In this document: in pieces, positions 31,905 to 41,909 of the stretch
How positions within the stretch are numbered: position 1 is the first letter of the stretch
How the letters are laid out: each line of letters begins with the position of its first letter
NCBI GenBank assembly: GCA_964036315.1
Contig: OZ038508.1
Coordinates: 44,710,129 to 44,774,128 of the forward strand
Direction of reading: 5' to 3'
From: Acanthosepion esculentum
Taxonomy: Eukaryota > Mollusca > Cephalopoda > Sepiida > Sepiidae
DNA length: 64,000 bases
Made by a program: the position numbers and the translations under genes
Notes under the pieces: model-generated
Databases searched by the model: none
Seen by the model: only the letters and a program-made list of their open reading frames with translations
What the model was told of the DNA's origin: nothing

Positions 31905-32700
31905 TATGTTAGGCAGATGGAGGGTCTTTAGTGGTGTTAAATATTTTATTTTCAATGTTAATCATATAGAAGATACTAAATGTTGGTCCCAGAAGTGAAC
32001 CCATGGAAACTCCATCACATTCTATGTAGATATTATTTTGATCGTCATTGATGAAGGCATCGGTGGTACAAGACAAAAGTAGTTTCCGTAATATAATAGG
32101 TTTAATTTTTAGTCAGGAAAAAAGATGCATTGTTGTAAGTAATCTTTATAATTATATCAATCGTTTCCCCAAATGTGACATTAGTAAATTAACTTTCAAT
32201 ATCAAGTGCGGCTCTGGTTTCATTATTAGCTTTTTGTATTTTTAAGGTTTGTGTTATTCAGATGATTTTATACTGGATTTACTAGGTATGTATGGTGTAA
32301 TGAGTCGGTTAATGATTTTGGTTAATTGATTGGGGATTTGGGAGATGATAAGACGCAGAGGGAATATAGATTTATGTGCTTTTATTTGTTCCATACATGT
32401 ATCCTAGGTTTTAGTCACTAATTATGTTTGCGAAGATTAAATTTTCCATTTCTGCGTTGTTGGCTGCGATCAGTTTACTGATTTTCAATTTCATTTGGTT
32501 AAAAGGATTTTTGTTGACTTTTCTAAATTTAGAGTGATCGTCGATTATTATTTTTTTTACTTTCGAATTATAATCAAATTAATCTAATACAACAAAGTTA
32601 TTGGTTATATCAGCTTTTCTATAGTTATATGAATACGGTTACATAGTTCCTTGCCAGCAATTTTAATTGTTTTGTTAGGAGTTTAGCAATTCACCCCTGA
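31905..32700 (-). pseudogene. Penelope-like reverse transcriptase relic
   Basis: The - strand reads DDHSKFRKVNKNPFNQMKLK, ISKLIAANNAEMENLIFANI, NLGYMYGTNK, then KSIFPLRLIISQIPNQLTKI, INRLITPYIPSKSSIKSSE, LRKLLLSCTTDAFINDDQNN, IYIECDGVSMGSLLGPTFSI, FYMINIENKIFN. YGTIKTHKxxxPLRPIISQIxTPTYxLAKxIN and YxQxDGVAMGSPLGPTFANFYM are the RT2 to RT4 blocks of Penelope-like elements. The YxDD block and GIY-YIG domain expected at lower coordinates are not recognisable, so the copy is truncated. It contains many stops and frameshifts. Confidence 0.85.
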
Positions 32701-33025
32701 ATATGAACTAAATTGTTTTTGCGTTGAAAGTCTTTTGAAAATAGAAAGCCGCCTACTCGAATTCCAGCCATGCCTAACACAATCGGAATCGCCTCTTCTA
32801 TAATTCACAAACGATACATTGGCACACTAAAAACGAAAAGAAAATAAACTACACAAAAATCAACTCCCTTGAAGATGATTTAACAAATGGCCGAAAGCGC
32901 TTGCGACAATGAACGATATGAACAGTTTGTACTAGGTAACACCCACAAAAAATGTAACAACTCTGGAAAAAGTAAATAATAAATATAATAAATTAATACC
33001 CTTTTCCTTGCCCATCATATTTAAC

Positions 33026-33028
<3 letters not shown>
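32701..33028. other. stretch upstream of Penelope RT; + strand hammerhead-like motif at 32865-32905
   Basis: TTGAAGATGATTTAAC and AAATGGCCGAAAGCGC lie on the + strand. A core-like CTTGA...CGAAA order is present but helix II cannot be drawn well. Confidence 0.35.

Positions 33029-33095
<67 letters not shown>
33029..33095. repeat. (TA)n microsatellite
   Basis: About 33 TA units. Confidence 0.97.
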
Positions 33096-33099
<4 letters not shown>

Positions 33100-33235
33100 T
33101 AAAGTGTGCTATATATATGGGATAAAGTGCTCAATATCAGAGATAGAGCGTGTGTAAATATAAAAGTGAACATAGAAGTCAACACTTAGAGGTGTCAGTC
33201 TGTTTCATACTAGATGCAATCATCGTGGCCCGAGC
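33096..33235 (+). repeat. dispersed repeat family R5, copy 1
   Basis: GTGCTATATATATGGGATAA, CTCAATATCAGAGAT and TGTAAATATAAAAG resemble 38325-38450. Both follow a TA array. Confidence 0.5.
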
Positions 33236-33239
33236 ATAG

Positions 33240-33665
33240 TGGAACCCGGACGAGCCTTTGTCGAAGGGCAAAGATTTGTACGGGGTGGTAGACAGACCCT
33301 GAACCCATTTATGCGGGCTCTAAGGGAAAAATTTTGGCCGAGCCTACGGACTCGGAGAACCCACGGTAAACTAGGCCTTGTTCCACATACATCCCTCGTG
33401 GTGGGGGCTCTTAAATATTAACAGTGAATAATTTGTTCTTTACTGTCAAACTCTCTGCCTTGAGCAGAGAGGAACCCGGACGAAGCTTTGTCAAAAGGCA
33501 AAGTTTTGTCCGGGGATTTACACAGGCCCTGAACCCGTTTATTCTGGTTTGAAGGGAATATTTTTGGCCGAGCCTACGGGTTTGGTGAACCCACGGTAAA
33601 CTCGGCCTTGTTCCATATGCATCCCTCGTGGTGGGGCTGTTAAATATAACAGTGAATAGATTGAG
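33240..33665. repeat. tandem repeat, period 230 bp, two copies
   Basis: GGAACCCGGACGA begins at 33241 and 33471. Both units contain GGCAAAG-TTTGT, CCTGAACCC, TTTTGGCCGAGCCTACGG, GAACCCACGGTAAACT and CATCCCTCGTGGTGGGG, ending TTAACAGTGAATA. The unit is GC-richer than its surroundings. No protein family fits either strand. Its identity is unknown; it may be a satellite monomer or a retroelement end. Confidence 0.85.
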
Positions 33666-33904
33666 CACTAGTTCATTCAATACACTCTCACTAGTCGTGT
33701 AATACTCTTCTGGTGTACTTACTGCAAACCTGGGTTTTGTTATTACTTAACCATTTACTTTTGAGACAACAATACATATCTATGTGTGTCTGTGTTTGTG
33801 TTATATATTGATAAGTCTATATAATTATAAGTCTACGATTCATCCTTACTTTGAATATTGCTGACACATCTGGTTTAAGTTCGGTTTCGTTTGCGTGTAT
33901 TTAT

Positions 33905-34130
33905 TTTGTTTTACGGCACATCACCCTCAATGATTTATTTAATGCCGACAAGATTTTTAGGCTAGGTTCGGATAAATAGAATATGTATCAATATTTGATT
34001 TTGTTTTTAGTGAATTGCTGGTAATATTTATTTTTTGAAAAAGTATATTTCTGCAAATTTCTTTTTAAAAAAAGTATTGCTGGTAATATTTTTTTTCAAA
34101 AACTTATTGCGGGTAATATTTAAAAAAAAT
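33905..34130 (+). repeat. dispersed repeat family R4, copy 2
   Basis: TTGTTTTACGGCACATCACC, TTTAATGCCGACAAGATTT and three local copies of TTGCTGGTAATATTTTTT-like text. The latter also occurs as GTTATTGCTGGTAATTTTTC on the - strand at 61540. Confidence 0.6.
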
Positions 34131-34349
34131 ATATATTGTTGGTATTTTTACTATGAAATACATTCCTACAATTTCATATTGTTTTGACCCTGGTTTTGGG
34201 GTTAACTACATGACCGTGGGTGGGAACATAACAGGTGCAACCCCCTTCCGATCAGGGTGACCCTGGGGACAACCACAATTAAGAGGTGGTTCCATGCTCC
34301 GCAAAACCTCCGTTGCTGTCGGTTTTATTGTAGTTTTATTAGGTCGCTG

Positions 34350-34635
<286 letters not shown>

Positions 34636-34985
34636 TCTGCAAGGTTTTTTTTTAAATCAGAGTTGTCGTTCTCCTAGACCAGTTCTATCCAAGGCTATAG
34701 AACTCAGTCTGTCCTGCTATTTACCCATAGCTGGATTGAGAAGAGGAGGATATATAATTGTACAATGGATAAATAAAAGCGGGCGTGTACACTTGCGTGG
34801 TGTGCATACGCAGGCAAGCAAGTAAATAATCGTAAATTTATGCATGAGGTGTAATCGTAATAGTACTCCTCAATGCAGTTATACAGACCAAAGGTATGTA
34901 TTAAGTAGTACATATTCGCGTACCTACGTTTTTGTCAAAAAGCAAATAGCCAAGAACGTAGATACGCGTATATGTACTAATTAAT
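34636..34985. other. stretch without recognised features
   Basis: No family recognised on either strand. Confidence 0.4.
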
Positions 34986-34988
34986 ACA

Positions 34989-34991
<3 letters not shown>

Positions 34992-35045
<54 letters not shown>
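34992..35045. repeat. (TA)n microsatellite
   Basis: About 27 TA units. Confidence 0.97.
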
Positions 35046-35050
<5 letters not shown>

Positions 35051-35265
35051 AATATGGAATCGGCTATTGCGCAACACATAGTAGAGAATATATCCTGTGC
35101 CAAGTCGTATACGAAAGAGTGGTTCAAAATTATTCACATAGCTGGTTCCAACAATCATTTGAAGATTTTGGAATCAATCTGTATAGGATTACGGAAACCT
35201 TCTCTTTGCCGGCAGAAGCATTTTGTCAAGTCCCTTAATTTGTTGGGGGATATTTTATTTTAACT
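35051..35265 (+). pseudogene. retroelement C-terminal fragment, Penelope/LINE-type
   Basis: Open frame MESAIAQHIVENISCAKSY, TKEWFKIIHIAGSNNHLKIL, ESICIGLRKPSLCRQKHFV, KSLNLLGDILF ends in a stop. Consensus recalled: SAIAxHLLxNxxCA..Y....F.I...A.....L.ILESxYIxxxxPxLCxQKxFVxxLxLF, the end of a GIY-YIG-linked endonuclease domain. The 5' side is replaced by a TA array. A hammerhead-like half core follows at 35421. Confidence 0.65.
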
Positions 35266-35420
35266 GTCCCTCGCTAATTATTTACACGCAATTCCCCCTC
35301 TCGTTATAAGTATATATATTTATACGTTATTCATTTTAGTGTGTTTTTCCCCCTATTTTGCTCTTCATTTTCGTTGCTGTTTTTTTCGTTTAATTTATCA
35401 ATTTATCCAACGATTTTCTC

Positions 35421-35446
35421 CTGATGAGATGTTGGTCGAAAGGGCC
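35421..35446 (+). ncRNA. hammerhead-like core, incomplete
   Basis: CTGATGA (35421-35427), a possible 3-bp helix II GAT/GTC closed by GTTG, and GAAA (35438-35441) match the conserved core. Helix I cannot be formed with the flanks and helix III would be only two base pairs. It lies about 155 bases after the fragment at 35051-35265, where Penelope-like elements often carry such ribozymes. Confidence 0.35.
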
Positions 35447-35488
35447 TTATGGACTATTACCATTAATAAATTCCTTGTTTTTAAAATA

Positions 35489-35489
<1 letters not shown>

Positions 35490-35558
<69 letters not shown>

Positions 35559-35559
35559 T
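35490..35559. repeat. (TA)n microsatellite
   Basis: About 34 TA units with one GTA break. Confidence 0.97.
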
Positions 35560-35799
35560 GGTGGGTCAATTTTATGTTCGGACATCGGAATGCCAAATTA
35601 TTTATAAATATAGCATATTACTTGAGGGCTGGCAAATCGCTAAATGTTTCAAGGAAGTCTTGAAGTATGGGGCAATCCATCAACTGGATATAAGTAAGCA
35701 AGCCTCTCTTTGTTGATGACCTAGTGTTAATACGTTTTTAAGTTTTAATTAAAGGCTCTAGGATCTGTGAAATATGATTACTAAGAGAATGATGGAGGT

Positions 35800-35852
<53 letters not shown>

Positions 35853-36255
35853 AAGAACTTGAAATTTCTCTTCAGACAATATAAATTGGCCTGCGAGCAG
35901 GTGTTCAACAGACACTTATCAGATGAATTTTTATTTAATTGAAGCCAAGGTAAAAATTTACAGCCTGCAGATGTCGACCTGTACAGAAGAAAACAAACAC
36001 TGGAAGTATTTTTTTCGCAGATTTAATTAGTTAATTAACACAAAATTAATTACATTTCCATTTTATCGATTGGATGTAACAAAGAGGTTTTGCTGTGGGC
36101 ATATCACAGACCTTACAGTTCTCTGGAGTAACCATTATTTCCTTTTGTTGATGGTTTGGTCTACGTGTAATACACACTAGGAGGGATAACAATATCATCA
36201 CTCGTATGTATCGTTTGTCAAAATTACTTTATAAGCAAATTGGAATTAGAAGGCT
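35560..36255. other. stretch with a GA-rich tract (35796-35860)
   Basis: GAGAGAAAGAGAGAG run; otherwise nothing recognised. Confidence 0.45.
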
Positions 36256-36259
36256 GTTT

Positions 36260-37105
36260 TCTTCTTCTATTTACCGTGACACTTTAGGACGTGGATGATC
36301 ATGTCTCTCCACAATTTCCGATCGGTGTAGCATAGAACAAGTTTTGACTATTGTCTATTTCTCCACATCCATGGGGATTACGGCCAAATCACACTGAAGC
36401 CAGTTTCAATACGAATGTCTCCTTAACGTCGAGCTTGGTCAGTGCCTAAATGATTGACTGCTCTACTTTTGGCGGTGCGGGTGGTGTAATGGATACAGAT
36501 CTGAAGTTCTTAATCAGGGAGTTTCAATTGCTCTCGGCGTCGTTATATTCACTTACGTGCAAATAACCCTCGGAAATGTTTGGATCTAACTTTTCTCCAG
36601 TTATGGGATAATTAGTAATACTTGTATCACTAAACTTATTACTCCCCTCTAAAAAGCAATTCTTACAATCTAATAATATTTTTTTGCTTTAAATATCCTG
36701 CAAAGGGTTGATATGTCGTGGAAAGCAAATCGATCAAACAAACCTAATCCCTGATCTGCCAGCTACTTGCACAATCACCTTAGATAGTTTATCTGCTGCA
36801 TTCACCTGTCTCAATTGTATTCAAAATGCCATGTGAATATGATTCAACACGCCCACAGTCCTCAGAATGTGACCCAGAAATTTTAACTGTCTCTTTTTGG
36901 TTCTAAGTCGAAGTGTCCTTTTTGTTTCCAGTTTTCTTAAAACTTTCTCGTTACTCATGTTTAGTCGATGGTACTCTCAACATACTCCTGTAGAACCACA
37001 TATCTGTTGCTTCAAGTTTCTTCCTCATCTGTAAGGAGATTGTGCAACATTCACTGCAATATAGAAGAACCAGTGATACGTCACAGTTCAGTACTGTTTT
37101 CTTTG
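36260..37105 (-). pseudogene. LINE ORF2 C-terminal relic (family L2c)
   Basis: The - strand reads LEATDMWFYRSMLRVPSTKH, frameshift, MSNEKVLRKLETKRTLRLRT, KKRQLKFLGHILRTVGVLNH, IHMAF, and much later YTDRKLWRDMIIHVLKCHGK and a stop at about 36265. The consensus is LEAxEMWxYRRMLRIxWTxxVSNEEVLRK, KRxLRFLGHIMR, DRxxWRxMxxxVxxGHGT, the C-terminus of a LINE common in molluscs. The same family recurs at 43787-45300. The middle is interrupted around 36470-36620 by a tRNA-like sequence. Confidence 0.8.
36470..36560 (+). repeat. tRNA-like SINE head inside LINE
   Basis: GGCGGTGCGGGTGGTGTAATGG (A-box-like, shown here in two parts GGCGGTGCGGG and TGGTGTAATGG) and GGGAGTTTCAATTGC (weak B box). A similar head with a better B box lies at 63290-63355. 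Confidence 0.35.
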
Positions 37106-37788
37106 TTTCTAAAGAAATTTATCCTGTTTATTAATACTTGCCTTAGTTTTTACAAGACATATTTCAATGTCACATTAAAAAGTTGTTGAGAAAAATTAAT
37201 AAAAATATAACCTGTTTTTTTTTTATCTGCCAATCCGATTTAATATGTTTTCTATGGATTATGTGTGTGGAAGTCCGTCACCTAATATATACCATTTGGG
37301 ACAAAGGACGACTACGTGAGCAAACTAAAAACGTTCCGTCCGAATCCGTACCCGCAATCCTGAAATTACAACTTTTAATGACTGCGATTATTTTCGGCGA
37401 TTTTTTACATGCACTTTTTGTTGTTTTGTTTTTGTGGGGTTTTTTTGTGGGGGGGGGGTGATTATTATTTTTTTTTTAATGCTAACCTGGAAATGTGGGA
37501 ATAGTCCAAATGAATTGCGAAAAATCACCCATAAAACTAATAGTTTGCACAGAAATAAAAGGACATGAAATTGCCTTTAAATTAAGTGGCAGGAACATTG
37601 TCATTGAACTTTTAAAAGGTAAGCTTAAATATTAATGCAATACTAAAATGCCGCAATCATTTTTGATTTCTGTAGTTTATTGTTGCCTATCGCATGTACT
37701 CCTCCCTGCCTACTGTGATGAAGGCCCAATCAAGAACACTCCGAAAGAGCTAGTTTAAATGCCACCCAATAGAGTGGCTTTTAAGCTA

Positions 37789-37790
<2 letters not shown>
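37106..37790. other. stretch without recognised genes
   Basis: A 92-codon + frame (37183-37458) shows no family. A TGATGAAGGC...CCGAAAGAG tail-like motif lies at 37718-37750. Confidence 0.4.

Positions 37791-37848
<58 letters not shown>
37791..37848. repeat. (TA)n microsatellite
   Basis: About 29 TA units. Confidence 0.97.
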
Positions 37849-37850
<2 letters not shown>

Positions 37851-38007
37851 TTGAAGAAGACCGACAAGACTGTTTTTTTATATAATTTCTAATAAGTATA
37901 ATTTTTCTTTTCAGATGAAAAATTTTCTAAAAACTGTCCGAATGTTCTCTAAGAGCTTTCGGCTATAGTTTCCCCATTAAGGCTAAATTTTATTTTACTA
38001 TTAACTT

Positions 38008-38059
<52 letters not shown>
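38008..38059. repeat. compound (CA)n(TA)n microsatellite
   Basis: CA to 38029, TA to 38059. Confidence 0.96.
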
Positions 38060-38064
<5 letters not shown>

Positions 38065-38324
38065 TTTTGACACATAAGCAGGTCTTCTGCGTGAACGCCA
38101 GAAGCCCTCTTTTCTAAAAGTAAATCCCACAAGCCAAAGAGAAAAGTTCTGTCCATATTTCGAAATTAACCGTTTTCCGCGTTCGAAATGAAATAAATAA
38201 TAATAATTCAAATGAAATAAATAATCAAGATTGTTATACATACCTACCTAGAACCTAGTGTATATGTATAAATATATATATATATATATGGTTGTATAAG
38301 TGGTTGTGTGTGGGTGTGTAATAA

Positions 38325-38450
38325 AAATATAATTTAATGTCTGCTATATTTATGGATAATTGTCCTCAGTATCAGCGATATGTAAATATAAAAGCAGACA
38401 CTAAGGCTAACTCCAGATGATGGTGTTGAACTCAGTGTTCGCTCATAGAT
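38325..38450 (+). repeat. dispersed repeat family R5, copy 2
   Basis: GTCCTCAGTATCAGCGATAT, GTAAATATAAAAGCAGACAC resemble 33100-33190. Confidence 0.5.
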
Positions 38451-38539
38451 AGATAGAATATCGCTAATTGAGTGCTGAAGTTAAAAAATAGCGCGCGATA
38501 TAAATTAACAGCATTGTGTCACTATGAAGTAATCTATAT

Positions 38540-38544
<5 letters not shown>

Positions 38545-38614
<70 letters not shown>
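38545..38614. repeat. (TA)n microsatellite
   Basis: About 35 TA units. Confidence 0.97.
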
Positions 38615-38616
<2 letters not shown>

Positions 38617-39140
38617 CAACATATCTTCATTCAAACATGTTTCATTGAATAATATAGACATATTATATCTACTTAATTTTTCGTGATACTTTCCAGTTGT
38701 CTATTCAGTTTCTTGATGTCAAGATGAAAGTCATGAAAGAAGACGCAGAATTTTTTAAAACCAATTTATTTTGATCTTTCTATCATTTCATCTTCATTGG
38801 TAAATTACATAGGCAAATTTATTGTAAGTGCGATAAAATCTCGATTCCGTTGTCATTATGATTGTTAAAAACAATCGCGAGCGCACTATGCTATAGTTAT
38901 ATTATAATGTTTAAATTTATCTGTTGTAGTTATGTATTTTTTTTTTACAAAACAGGCATTTCAATATAAGGCAGATGAAAAGTGATTGGTAGAAATCATA
39001 CCCACAAATATATATATATATAGAGAGAGAGAGATAGAGAGAATTGGTGTATACGAAATAAATTCCAATAACCAAACAATACTATTCTAAAAAGAGTGAA
39101 CAATACAGAGTAGATGAAATGTAGGAGCTAGATTCAACAC
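38615..39140. other. stretch without recognised features
   Basis: AT-rich with a short GA run at 39022-39045. Confidence 0.4.
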
Positions 39141-39230
39141 AATAACTTGACAAGACACCAGAAGTGTTGAAACAAAATGACTATTTTTGTAGTGATTCTA
39201 TAATATATTTATCTTATAATTTTCGAAGAA
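39140..39230 (+). repeat. dispersed repeat family R3, copy 2
   Basis: ACTTGACAAGACACCAGAAG, GACTATTTTTGTAGTGATTC and ATAATATATTTAT match 9600-9705 in inverse. Confidence 0.65.
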
Positions 39231-39245
39231 ATTATATATATATAT

Positions 39246-39615
39246 TGTTGTAGATTCCGGGATGAAATCCGATATCAATGAATAACAAACGCAAGGAATG
39301 GAAAATAAAGGTATTAATGCAATAATACAAACTGGTAATACGGGTTAGTAGATCCAGGAATGCGGGTTAGTAGCACTAATATATATACAGTTTTGGTATT
39401 GAAGTATAGCGAGTGACTCCTTACTGAGTCTACGTGCTCGCTAACTGTGACGCATGCCGCCGTCTCTGTGTGTGACTTACTCTACTACTACTGAACTCTA
39501 CTACTCTTCTGTCGTTCCGTCTTGACTCAACTCACCACTAATCTACTCGGGTATTACTGGTAGTAGTATATGTATACTTTGGGTGAGTCCATTTGTGTGA
39601 ATATAGGAGACCCCT

Positions 39616-39620
<5 letters not shown>
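39246..39620 (+). mobile_element. solo-LTR-like element E1, copy 1 (375 bp)
   Basis: Starts TGTTGTAGATTCCGGG and ends AGACCCCTCAATA. TATAT lies on both sides (39241-39245, 39621-39625), as a 5-bp target duplication would, although this is trivial in a TA array. The opposite-strand copy at 46850-47219 shares nearly the whole length: CCGATATCAATGAATAACAA, TGGTAATACGGGTTAGTAG, GCCGCCGTCTCTGTGTGTGA, CTTCTGTCGTTCCGTC. It has no tRNA-like boxes, no terminal inverted repeat and no coding frame. TG at the 5' end, no TIR and 5-bp duplications fit a solo LTR; the 3' end AATA instead of CA is unusual. Confidence 0.75.
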
Positions 39621-39671
<51 letters not shown>

Positions 39672-39680
39672 GTATGTATA
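39620..39680. repeat. (TA)n(GTAT)n microsatellite
   Basis: TA to about 39658, then five GTAT units. Confidence 0.97.
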
Positions 39681-40175
39681 TTATGAAATGGACAGAGTCC
39701 GGCAATTGTTTTATGACATTTTTATGTTTATACATTCTTTTTTATAGATACAAATATTTAAGTAAATGCTCTGTTTATTATAAACAGTATTAACAACATT
39801 TACCGGCCTGAATGTCCGAGAAATTTTCATAGAAAATATACCTCCTCCAAGAGTATTCGAACCTGTATCCTCTACGGAACCGTCATATAGCCTGACATGC
39901 CTTGATCCATTTGTTTTATACTACAATCGCAGTCATTAAACGTTGTAATATTTGTATCTATTAAAAACATAAAAATATCTTAAAATAATTGACGGACTTT
40001 GTCCATTTCATAATGCGTGACGTCATTTGTTTACATTTGGATACGCATTCGGTAGATATGAATGTACATGAGAGAATCAGGATGGGAAATGCGGTTGATA
40101 CTGTTATTATAAACAAAGCATTTACTTAACTATTTGTATCTATATAAAAGAATGTATAAACATAAAAAATGTTAA
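39681..40175. repeat. inverted duplication with S2 SINE parts
   Basis: TATTATGAAATGGACAGAGT and the following CCGGCAATTGTTTTATGACA pair with 39950-40016 in inverse. ATGTTTATACATTCTTTTTT, AGATACAAATATTTAAGTAA and the CAGTATTAAC end at 39730-39800 pair with 40105-40170 in inverse. Between them, 39800-39905 holds an S2 SINE on the - strand with B box CAGGTTCGAATACTC. The arms are fragments of the same family, so this is probably two or three insertions in opposite orientation. Confidence 0.7.
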
Positions 40176-40179
40176 CATT

Positions 40180-40183
<4 letters not shown>

Positions 40184-40254
<71 letters not shown>
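40184..40254. repeat. (TA)n microsatellite
   Basis: About 35 TA units. Confidence 0.97.
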
Positions 40255-40256
<2 letters not shown>

Positions 40257-41090
40257 ATTTGTTTTTGGTCGATATATCTGAGTAAAGATTGTCTACTTAT
40301 TAAATGTGCGATCATTCCTTCAAAAGTCATGGACGGGAAGATTAAATACACCGAAACTTATATTTAAAATCAGAAATATAACTCATTCCAAATTTCTGGG
40401 AAACATGATGAAAATACAAGGACTAGAGTTCAACACTTAATTGATATAATGAAGGCAAGAGAAAAATATGGAAAACAGCGTGTGACATTAAAAATTATTT
40501 AAGGCGAAAACTGTGAGGAAGTTGTAGATACCAAACCGACATCTTAAAAGGAAATAGTACAGAAAATAAGAACGAACGTTCAATGAATAAATATATGCAA
40601 CTCTATTGAATTAAATTTAGTAGCATTATTAAATGCAAATGTATTTTGATACGAGAGATATGCAGTTGATTTTCTCTGTTTATGAACAAAGTTAACGAAT
40701 TTTCAAACACAACTCTCTTTCTATATAATAGAGAAATATATAATGATTTTTCTTATTATTCTTATTTTCTTAATTATTCTTATCTTCAGTGATATACGTT
40801 TGATGAATATTGAGAAAACAGTATATTTGATTTTATGTTTTTTGATAATGGGCATCAAGGGAAACATTTATGGACCTGTTGAATTTCGTGTTTGCTCTGA
40901 AAGCGAATATTGATTTAGTAATGGCTTTATGTGAAATGTAATCGACTAATATCGCTTAATTCTATATTGTTAAGAATTTGTTTCTTTCAATTCTTAAAAC
41001 CAATGGGGACATTCACTATTTATTTAAACTTTGCTTTCGGATTGCCAGTGTTTAAGAACGTCATCTAAATGGACATTCGAATTCTTAACG
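40255..41090. other. stretch without recognised features
   Basis: AT-rich; nothing recognised. Confidence 0.45.
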
Positions 41091-41094
41091 TCCT

Positions 41095-41107
41095 TAACTT
41101 GAGAACA

Positions 41108-41196
<89 letters not shown>

Positions 41197-41216
41197 TTGT
41201 TTGTTCTCAAGTTAAC
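41095..41216. repeat. palindrome with (TA)n centre
   Basis: TTAACTTGAGAACAAACAATA at 41095 is the exact inverse of TATTGTTTGTTCTCAAGTTAA at 41196. The TA array fills the centre. The structure can extrude as a cruciform. Confidence 0.9.
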
Positions 41217-41224
41217 AATATATA

Positions 41225-41510
41225 TGCTCCCGAAATATTTATGTAGGTTGAGCTATCTCGGGAGGGAGTGTGGGCTTGTAAACAGTGACTATTAAGGCTA
41301 ATAATGCATGACTCTTCGGTAAATCGAATCGAGTTCTCTCAGTCACATTTATCTAAAAATAAATACGCTTCAATTCACCTTCTTCCCTGTCGTGAAAAAT
41401 CTCCGACTGACGCCAATTCAGCCGGGTTTCGATCCTAGCTAGAGGCAACCTGACGTCTAGCCACGCTGATGAGCTGTGATACAACGAAACAGTCTGTCTG
41501 TGGATGATTC
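41225..41510 (-). mobile_element. dispersed repeat family R2, tRNA-like SINE copy
   Basis: The - strand has CGTGGCTAGACGTCAGG (A-box-like), AGCTAGGATCGAAACCCGG (B-box-like), then AGGTGAATTGAAGCGTATTT, TAGATAAATGTGACTGAGAG and AACTCGATTCGATTTACC, ending near AATAGTCACTGTTTACAAGC. Part recurs at 9346-9500. The hammerhead ribozyme lies on the opposite strand across the A-box side. The B box reads about equally well as GGTTTCGATCC on the + strand, so which strand is the sense strand is open. Confidence 0.55.
41461..41503 (+). ncRNA. complete type I hammerhead ribozyme
   Basis: A hammerhead is a small self-cleaving RNA. Every core residue is present: CTGATGA at 41466-41472, GAAA at 41486-41489, and the GTC cleavage triplet ending at C41498. 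Helix I: CCACG (41461-41465) with TGTGG (41499-41503), four Watson-Crick pairs and one G-U. Helix II: GCTGT (41473-41477) with ACAAC (41481-41485), one C-A mismatch, loop GAT. Helix III: ACA (41489-41491) with TGT (41495-41497), loop GTC. A short helix III and open helix I are known for type I ribozymes in Penelope-like elements and animal retrozymes. The C-A mismatch could come from a G-to-A change of ACAGC. Activity is not shown by sequence. Confidence 0.8.
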
Positions 41511-41597
41511 GTTTTAGTGATCAGTAATGCATTAGCAGTAGTAATAGTCACTTTTTACATACTCACACTTCTTACCCAGAGGGCTCAATCGAATATC

Positions 41598-41606
<9 letters not shown>

Positions 41607-41668
<62 letters not shown>
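41607..41668. repeat. (TA)n microsatellite
   Basis: About 31 TA units. Confidence 0.97.
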
Positions 41669-41671
<3 letters not shown>

Positions 41672-41829
41672 CGTTTTAATGGAAATAGTTCAAAGTGTAT
41701 TTTACAGTTATGTTGCTGAAGGGAAAAAACGAAGATTGATACTTTTCAACAGACCAAGTTATTATCACAATTTTAGTAACAGAAGTGTATTCGTTCGCAT
41801 AGTAAAATAAGATGCAAATTCATGCAAGC

Positions 41830-41841
41830 ACACACACACAC

Positions 41842-41904
<63 letters not shown>
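41830..41904. repeat. compound (CA)n(TA)n microsatellite
   Basis: CA to 41842, TA with one CATA break to 41904. Confidence 0.96.
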
Positions 41905-41909
<5 letters not shown>

